Assembly: GCA_035510715.1 (NCBI GenBank)
Contig: DATKGQ010000037.1
Location: 1 to 17,927 of the forward strand
Source of the DNA: DATKGQ01 sp035510715
Lineage (GTDB): Bacteria; Patescibacteriota; Saccharimonadia; Saccharimonadales; UBA4665
Direction: 5' to 3'
Length of the DNA: 17,927 nt
The position numbers and the translations under genes are program-made. Below are positions 14,821 to 17,927 of the stretch, in pieces. The notes below the pieces were generated by a model that had not been told where the DNA came from, searched no databases, and saw only the letters and a list, made by a program, of their open reading frames with translations. The stretch's first letter is position 1. Each line of letters starts with the position of its first letter.

Positions 14821-15345
14821 ATGGCTGAAGTATTAAAATATAGTCCGGAACTTGGGGCATTATCTCAGGAGTATATAAACGAAAGAGTTAGTGAGTTAGC
14901 GTATTGCATCAGGGACTTATCGGGTATTCAGACGGATATCTGGCGGCAACTGCCGTATTTTGCCCTGCAAGCCGAGGGCCTTGCCGATAACGATCATTTT
15001 AATATCAGACTGTTCCGGCAAGGCTTGTTGACTATCAACGGCTATCCGGCCACCCTGTGCGGGACATTTATAGATTGTGAAAACGGCAATATCCTGAGCC
15101 TGCAAGGCGAAGAGGATCTGGGCGCTCTGGCCAGCGATATTGAGGTAGTTAGTACCTGGCTGCCCAAAGGAGAAAGTTTTAACGCCAATACCTGGATGAA
15201 TAAGATTCTTATAAATGCTTTCAAACCGTATAACAGCTACACTGACTACGATGAAGCCAGAAACCAGAAATGGCGTGTTGACATTGCCTTTGGGCTGAAC
15301 CTAAGATCAATTTATTCTCGGCCCCGGAACCCCCAAGAGGCTTAA
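14821..15345 (+). CDS. Hypothetical protein (174 aa)
   Basis: This soluble protein of unknown family is likely co-transcribed with the gene before it. ATG 14821 is preceded by AAGG only four bases away and by a TATAAG box near 14808, so it may also have its own short-leader transcript. The N-terminal part is helical (YINERVSELAYCIRDLSG), followed by strands around LLTINGYPATLCGTFIDCE and ILSLQGEEDLGALA. The C-terminus is rich in Asn, Tyr and Trp and ends in a basic, Pro-containing tail. Two Cys (in LCGTFIDC) are six residues apart, which is not a metal-site pattern I can name. Confidence 0.8.
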   Translation: MAEVLKYSPELGALSQEYINERVSELAYCIRDLSGIQTDIWRQLPYFALQAEGLADNDHFNIRLFRQGLLTINGYPATLCGTFIDCENGNILSLQGEEDLGALASDIEVVSTWLPKGESFNANTWMNKILINAFKPYNSYTDYDEARNQKWRVDIAFGLNLRSIYSRPRNPQEA

Positions 15346-15419
15346 GGGGTAAATGTAAGTTGTTTAATTTATAAATTAATAAACTTGCGTTAAGTAATAA
15401 ATTAAGAGATAGTATATAT

Positions 15420-15830
15420 ATGAATGATGGAGCCGGCCGACAAATAGCCTGGGGTAGGATAATTATTTTAGTAGTTGTAATACTAGCGATTGGCGGTACC
15501 AGTTACTGGCTGATTACTACTTCTAAAAGCCAACCTAAAACTGTGTCGTCAACTACCTGTTCATCTCAGTCCACTTCTAAGAAATGTCCGAAAAAATCAA
15601 AGGCCGGCACAAAACCCAAATCAACTTTGGCCCAGCCGGCAACTTCACCCTTGTCAGTGTCTACAACCACCACACCAACCAGCACCGCCAATACCACCAG
15701 CTCCCAGCTGACCAACACCGGCCCCGGTAATGTAATTGCCCTGTTTATCGGTGTGGTAACCCTCAGCAGCCTAATTCATTATGTTTATACCAAAAAACAT
15801 CTCAAAAATTTATCAAAATCAGATTTATAA
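15420..15830 (+). CDS. Cell-wall/membrane surface protein with LPXTG-like signal
   Basis: This 136-residue protein has an N-terminal hydrophobic segment (about 12-32), then a Ser/Thr/Lys/Pro-rich low-complexity stalk (35-95). LTNTG follows at 97-101, then a second hydrophobic helix (about 104-123) and a short basic tail (TKKHLKNLSK). Motif, helix and basic tail are the order of a sortase sorting signal, but the Pro of LPXTG is replaced by Thr. It may be an atypical substrate or simply a double-anchored surface protein. Cys47 and Cys56 could form a disulphide in the stalk. No sortase gene is in the window. The stalk is a likely site of O-modification. ATG 15420 has no Shine-Dalgarno. Confidence 0.75.
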   Translation: MNDGAGRQIAWGRIIILVVVILAIGGTSYWLITTSKSQPKTVSSTTCSSQSTSKKCPKKSKAGTKPKSTLAQPATSPLSVSTTTTPTSTANTTSSQLTNTGPGNVIALFIGVVTLSSLIHYVYTKKHLKNLSKSDL

Positions 15831-15871
15831 AGCTTGTCCTTAAACAATAGATTGTGATAGTATGCCAATCT

Positions 15872-16216
15872 ATGACGGCCTTAACTCATTTCGAAGACGG
15901 CAACAGCGTATATTTTTATGCCAATACCCCGCCACTCTGCGCCGCGATAATTGAAGCCCTGCAGCTAGTTGAAACCCCGGAAGATTTTTTAGAGGCCTCC
16001 CGGTTAATGGCTGAAAATGAAACCGGTTTTCATGACAAAACTCCCGAGCAATTTCTTTTTACCAACCAAGACTGTGAATTAATTGTCAGAGGCCTGGCAA
16101 AATATGATAAAGGGCCAAGATCAGAGGTTGTGGGTTTTGCCAAGGCTGTGTCGGCATTTAGGATCGAAAGATATATTGCTGAAGCGCTTGGTCTGCCCTG
16201 GCCAGTCGCCAGTTAA
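15872..16216 (+). CDS. Hypothetical protein (114 aa) upstream of metK
   Basis: This small acidic helical protein is of unknown family, with a hydrophobic-acidic helix pattern (PPLCAAIIEALQLVETPEDF, then LEASRLMAENETGF). I chose ATG 15872 (MTALTHFEDG). The frame can be extended to a GTG at 15854, but that lies within the probable -10 region (TAGTAT 15858-15863, with TTGTCC at 15834-15839, 18 bases away). The chosen start would again give a near-leaderless message. The riboswitch-metK unit begins about 30 bases after its stop. A TACAAT at 16222-16227 could give metK its own promoter, so co-transcription is not required. Confidence 0.75.
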   Translation: MTALTHFEDGNSVYFYANTPPLCAAIIEALQLVETPEDFLEASRLMAENETGFHDKTPEQFLFTNQDCELIVRGLAKYDKGPRSEVVGFAKAVSAFRIERYIAEALGLPWPVAS

Positions 16217-16246
16217 AATGCTACAATGAGTATGTTAACAATTAAT

Positions 16247-16347
16247 TATCAAGAGCGCAGCGAGAGCCCTAGCTCGATGACCTGCCGGCAACCTGCCTGA
16301 ATTCAAGCAAGGTGCTAAACCTAGCCTTAACTAAAGGAAGGATACGA
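16247..16347 (+). promoter_or_regulatory. SAM-I-type riboswitch upstream of metK
   Basis: The leader carries the SAM-I core in order: TATCAAGAG (P1 strand plus kink-turn side), GATGA, GCCGGCAACC, GGTGCTAA and the closing GATA. P1 is short: 16247-16250 with 16341-16344. P2 is GCAG (16257-16260) with CTGC (16281-16284), extended by CGAG/CTCG around loop AGCCCTAG. The loop's CTAG can pair with CTAG in 16321-16324 as the family pseudoknot. P3 is formed by CCTGC...GCAAGG. Binding of S-adenosylmethionine should stabilise P1. The gene it controls makes that ligand, so this is feedback control. The 4-bp P1 is weaker than usual. Confidence 0.88.
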
Positions 16348-16364
16348 GAAGCCCAAAAAATATC

Positions 16365-16400
16365 AAGATCCTTTCTTTATTAACAAGAAAGGATCTTTTT
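16365..16400 (+). terminator. Attenuator hairpin that also holds the metK ribosome binding site
   Basis: AAGATCCTTTCTT (16365-16377) and AAGAAAGGATCTT (16385-16397) form a perfect 13-bp stem with a 7-base loop, running into five T (16396-16400). The competing antiterminator is AAAGGAAGGAT (16333-16343), which pairs over 11 bp (one G-U) with ATCCTTTCTTT (16368-16378) and uses part of the P1 3' strand. SAM-bound P1 would therefore release the terminator. The 3' arm contains AAAGGA, the ribosome binding site, and the T-tract supplies the first two bases of the TTG start codon. Confidence 0.88.
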
Positions 16401-17358
16401 GAACTTAAAAACCGCCGAATCAGTAACGCCCAAGCACCCCGATAAAATCTGCGATCAAATCAGTGACAGTATTTTAGACGCCGCCCTTGCCCAGGACCCC
16501 CTGTCAAGAGTTGCCGTGGAAGCAGCCGGTGGCCACAAAATGCTGGTTTTAATGGGCGAGATAACGTCGCCAGCCCAAATTGACTACGCTGCAATTGCCC
16601 GCCGCTACGTTGATGGCAGTTATAAAGTAATAGTCAACATCGTCCAGCAAAGCCCGGATATTAACCGGGCTGTGAGTAACGGCGGTGCCGGTGACCAGGG
16701 TATCATGGTCGGCTATGCCACTGACGAAACAGCCAATCTGATGCCGCTGGAAGTCGACCTAAGCCGTTCCCTAAACCGTTATTTGTTTGCTAAGTTCCCC
16801 CATGACGGTAAAACCCAGGTAACAATTAAAAACGGCAAACTAGAAACAGTCGTCGCTAGCTTCCAAAATGCTTCCAAATCAGATTTAGAAGACCTGATCG
16901 ATGACTGGCTGAAGGACCAGCCTAAAAACAAGAAAGTTAAAATATTTGCCAATCCGGCCGGAGACTGGAGCCAAGGCGGTTTTGATGCCGATACCGGCTT
17001 AACCGGACGTAAAATTGCAATTGACAGTTACGGCCCCAGAATCCCGGTCGGCGGCGGCGCCTTCAGCGGTAAAGACCCAACCAAAGTCGACCGGTCGGCC
17101 GCCTATATGGCCCGCAAAATTGCCGTTGATTATCTTAAAAAACGCCGCGCCAAAGAAACTTTTTGTCAGCTGGCCTACGCTATCGGCGTTAATGAACCGG
17201 TTGAGGCCGTCATCCGGGCAGATAATAAAATCGAGACCATCAAGGGTTATGACTTAACACCTCAGGGTATAATTGAATTTTTAAAATTAAGCCGTCCCCA
17301 ATATGAGCTAACTGCCCGGTACGGACACTTCGGTAATTCATTTTTATGGGACGAGTAG
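16399..17358 (+). CDS. metK: S-adenosylmethionine synthetase (compact form)
   Basis: The enzyme makes S-adenosylmethionine from ATP and methionine in the cytoplasm. Family motifs are all present: AESV with E7, HPDK (13-16), QQSPDI (83-88), GAGDQG (96-101), DTGLTGRK (198-205), GGGAFSGKDPTKVDRS (218-233) and YGHFG (308-312). At 319 residues it is clearly shorter than the roughly 380-400 of standard MetK. The savings are in the first domain before QQSPDI, in the segment between GYATDET and GLTGRK, and in the tail, which ends seven residues after YGHFG. TTG 16399 is the only usable start after an in-frame TAA (16381-16383), and it places HPDK at the usual distance from the N-terminus. It is controlled by the riboswitch and attenuator directly upstream. 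Compactness fits a reduced genome. Confidence 0.95.
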   Translation: MNLKTAESVTPKHPDKICDQISDSILDAALAQDPLSRVAVEAAGGHKMLVLMGEITSPAQIDYAAIARRYVDGSYKVIVNIVQQSPDINRAVSNGGAGDQGIMVGYATDETANLMPLEVDLSRSLNRYLFAKFPHDGKTQVTIKNGKLETVVASFQNASKSDLEDLIDDWLKDQPKNKKVKIFANPAGDWSQGGFDADTGLTGRKIAIDSYGPRIPVGGGAFSGKDPTKVDRSAAYMARKIAVDYLKKRRAKETFCQLAYAIGVNEPVEAVIRADNKIETIKGYDLTPQGIIEFLKLSRPQYELTARYGHFGNSFLWDE

Positions 17359-17375
17359 TATTCTAGGGGGACAGT

Positions 17376-17777
17376 TTAGGGTTGCTCTTCAGGCGTTAAT
17401 GGGGCAAAGACATAATTAGCAACCATAGACTGAATTAAGGATAGTTCGTGCTGCCTGCCTGAGGTCACCTCGGCCGGAGTAACATCTTGGCCAGGATAAG
17501 ATGAAAAACAAGGAGCCTTCTCGCTTTGTAACTCGGAATTGACAAGAGCCGATATGTCCGATTCGGAAATACCCAGCACCTGGCACTTCGCACCGAGCTC
17601 TCGGTATTGCCGCTTGGTTAACCCGCTGCCATAACGCTCCTGAGAGTGTTCTCCAAATATTCTGGCTTTAATATTCCTTAGAATATAGCTGGCAGCGCTA
17701 AGCGTTTCCTCGCGCCATTTATCCACTAGCCCCTCTAGTGAGGCCGGTAATTCAACGTCAACATTAGCCAGCCGCAA
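17376..17777 (-). CDS. Hypothetical protein, N-terminus probably truncated
   Basis: From TTG 17777 this gives 133 residues of unknown family: a helical, charged, soluble protein (LEGLVDKWREETLSAASYIL, then LTKRQYRELGAKCQVLGISE) with a Pro/Glu-rich end. The TTG has no Shine-Dalgarno. The frame remains open beyond it, as VYTAL and then into the antisense of the IS30 fragment up to a TAA near 17829, with no ATG or GTG. The natural 5' end was probably lost where the IS30 fragment begins (about 17786). Its stop lies 17 bases from the metK stop in convergent arrangement, without a terminator between them. Confidence 0.65.
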   Translation of the reverse strand: MRLANVDVELPASLEGLVDKWREETLSAASYILRNIKARIFGEHSQERYGSGLTKRQYRELGAKCQVLGISESDISALVNSELQSEKAPCFSSYPGQDVTPAEVTSGRQHELSLIQSMVANYVFAPLTPEEQP

Positions 17778-17786
17778 GGCGGTATA

Positions 17787-17927
17787 AACTTCAATAAAAT
17801 GATCAGGCGTTATATACCCAAAGGTACTGACTTATCTACAATTAACCAAACTCAGGTTGATGAATATATGTCCATCATAAACAATAAGCCCAGGAGAAGT
17901 CTGGGCTACAAGAGTGCGCTACAATTA
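17787..17927. repeat. Right copy of 141-bp exact terminal direct repeat
   Basis: This is identical to 1-141 and encodes the same IS30 transposase codons on the plus strand, cut off by the window end. Immediately to its left (…GGCGGTATA) the IS30 similarity stops. Joining the two copies gives a 17,786-bp circle. Confidence 0.97.

Noticed and set aside
15364..15379. 16-bp perfect palindrome TTAATTTATAAATTAA
   Set aside because: It consists only of A and T in an AT-rich spacer, so chance is a fair explanation, and it is not placed against a clear promoter.
1..17927. UGA read as glycine (as in some CPR groups)
   Set aside because: Long frames contain no in-frame TGA, most genes stop at TAA or TAG, and the small membrane gene at 7909 ends in TGA.

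Overview
The window looks like DNA from a small-genome, ultra-reduced bacterium of the Patescibacteria/CPR type, possibly Saccharibacteria. This is an inference from content, not from a marker-gene match. The clues are many short proteins without recognisable families, a compact S-adenosylmethionine synthetase, a prepilin-signal protein with a propeller-like body, a small two-helix membrane protein of an actinobacterial-looking type, moderate AT richness, and several genes whose predicted -10 box lies almost at the start codon. Long frames are free of in-frame TGA and one gene appears to end in TGA, so the ordinary bacterial code applies, not the UGA=Gly code of some CPR groups.

The first and last 141 bases are identical (1-141 and 17787-17927). 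Either the window is a circle of 17,786 bp that an assembler opened with a k-mer-sized overlap, or an IS30-type fragment lies at both ends. I see no replication initiator, partition gene or origin, so a plasmid is not proven.

Layout. 1-171: 3' end of an IS30-family transposase gene. 551-2902: four same-direction genes of unknown function with strong Shine-Dalgarno sites; the fourth is interrupted by two -1 frame changes. 3374-4954: a 14-helix drug/solute exporter of the DHA2 MFS family. 4998-8082: an envelope block with a DUF218/YdcF-like protein, a divergently transcribed prepilin-like protein, a membrane-anchored ectodomain protein and a 57-residue membrane protein. 8245-12728: an accessory-looking block with an AAA+/DUF4143 ATPase, three related C-terminal gene fragments (8245, 9788, 12534), a possible helix-turn-helix protein and a 595-residue orphan. 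12758-13918: a small orphan gene and a MNT-type nucleotidyltransferase. 14062-16216: four same-strand genes, one a sortase-substrate-like surface protein. 16247-17358: a SAM-I-type riboswitch, an attenuator hairpin and metK. 17376-17777: a convergent orphan gene whose 5' end appears lost at the IS30 junction.

The best-supported functional unit is the riboswitch-metK module. SAM binding should stabilise P1, free the terminator and switch off metK. The terminator's 3' arm also contains the ribosome binding site and runs into a UUG start, so one hairpin could block both transcription and translation. The most unusual structures are the three repeated gene tails around the ATPase, the slippery-heptamer frameshift at 2678, and the closure of the window's ends.
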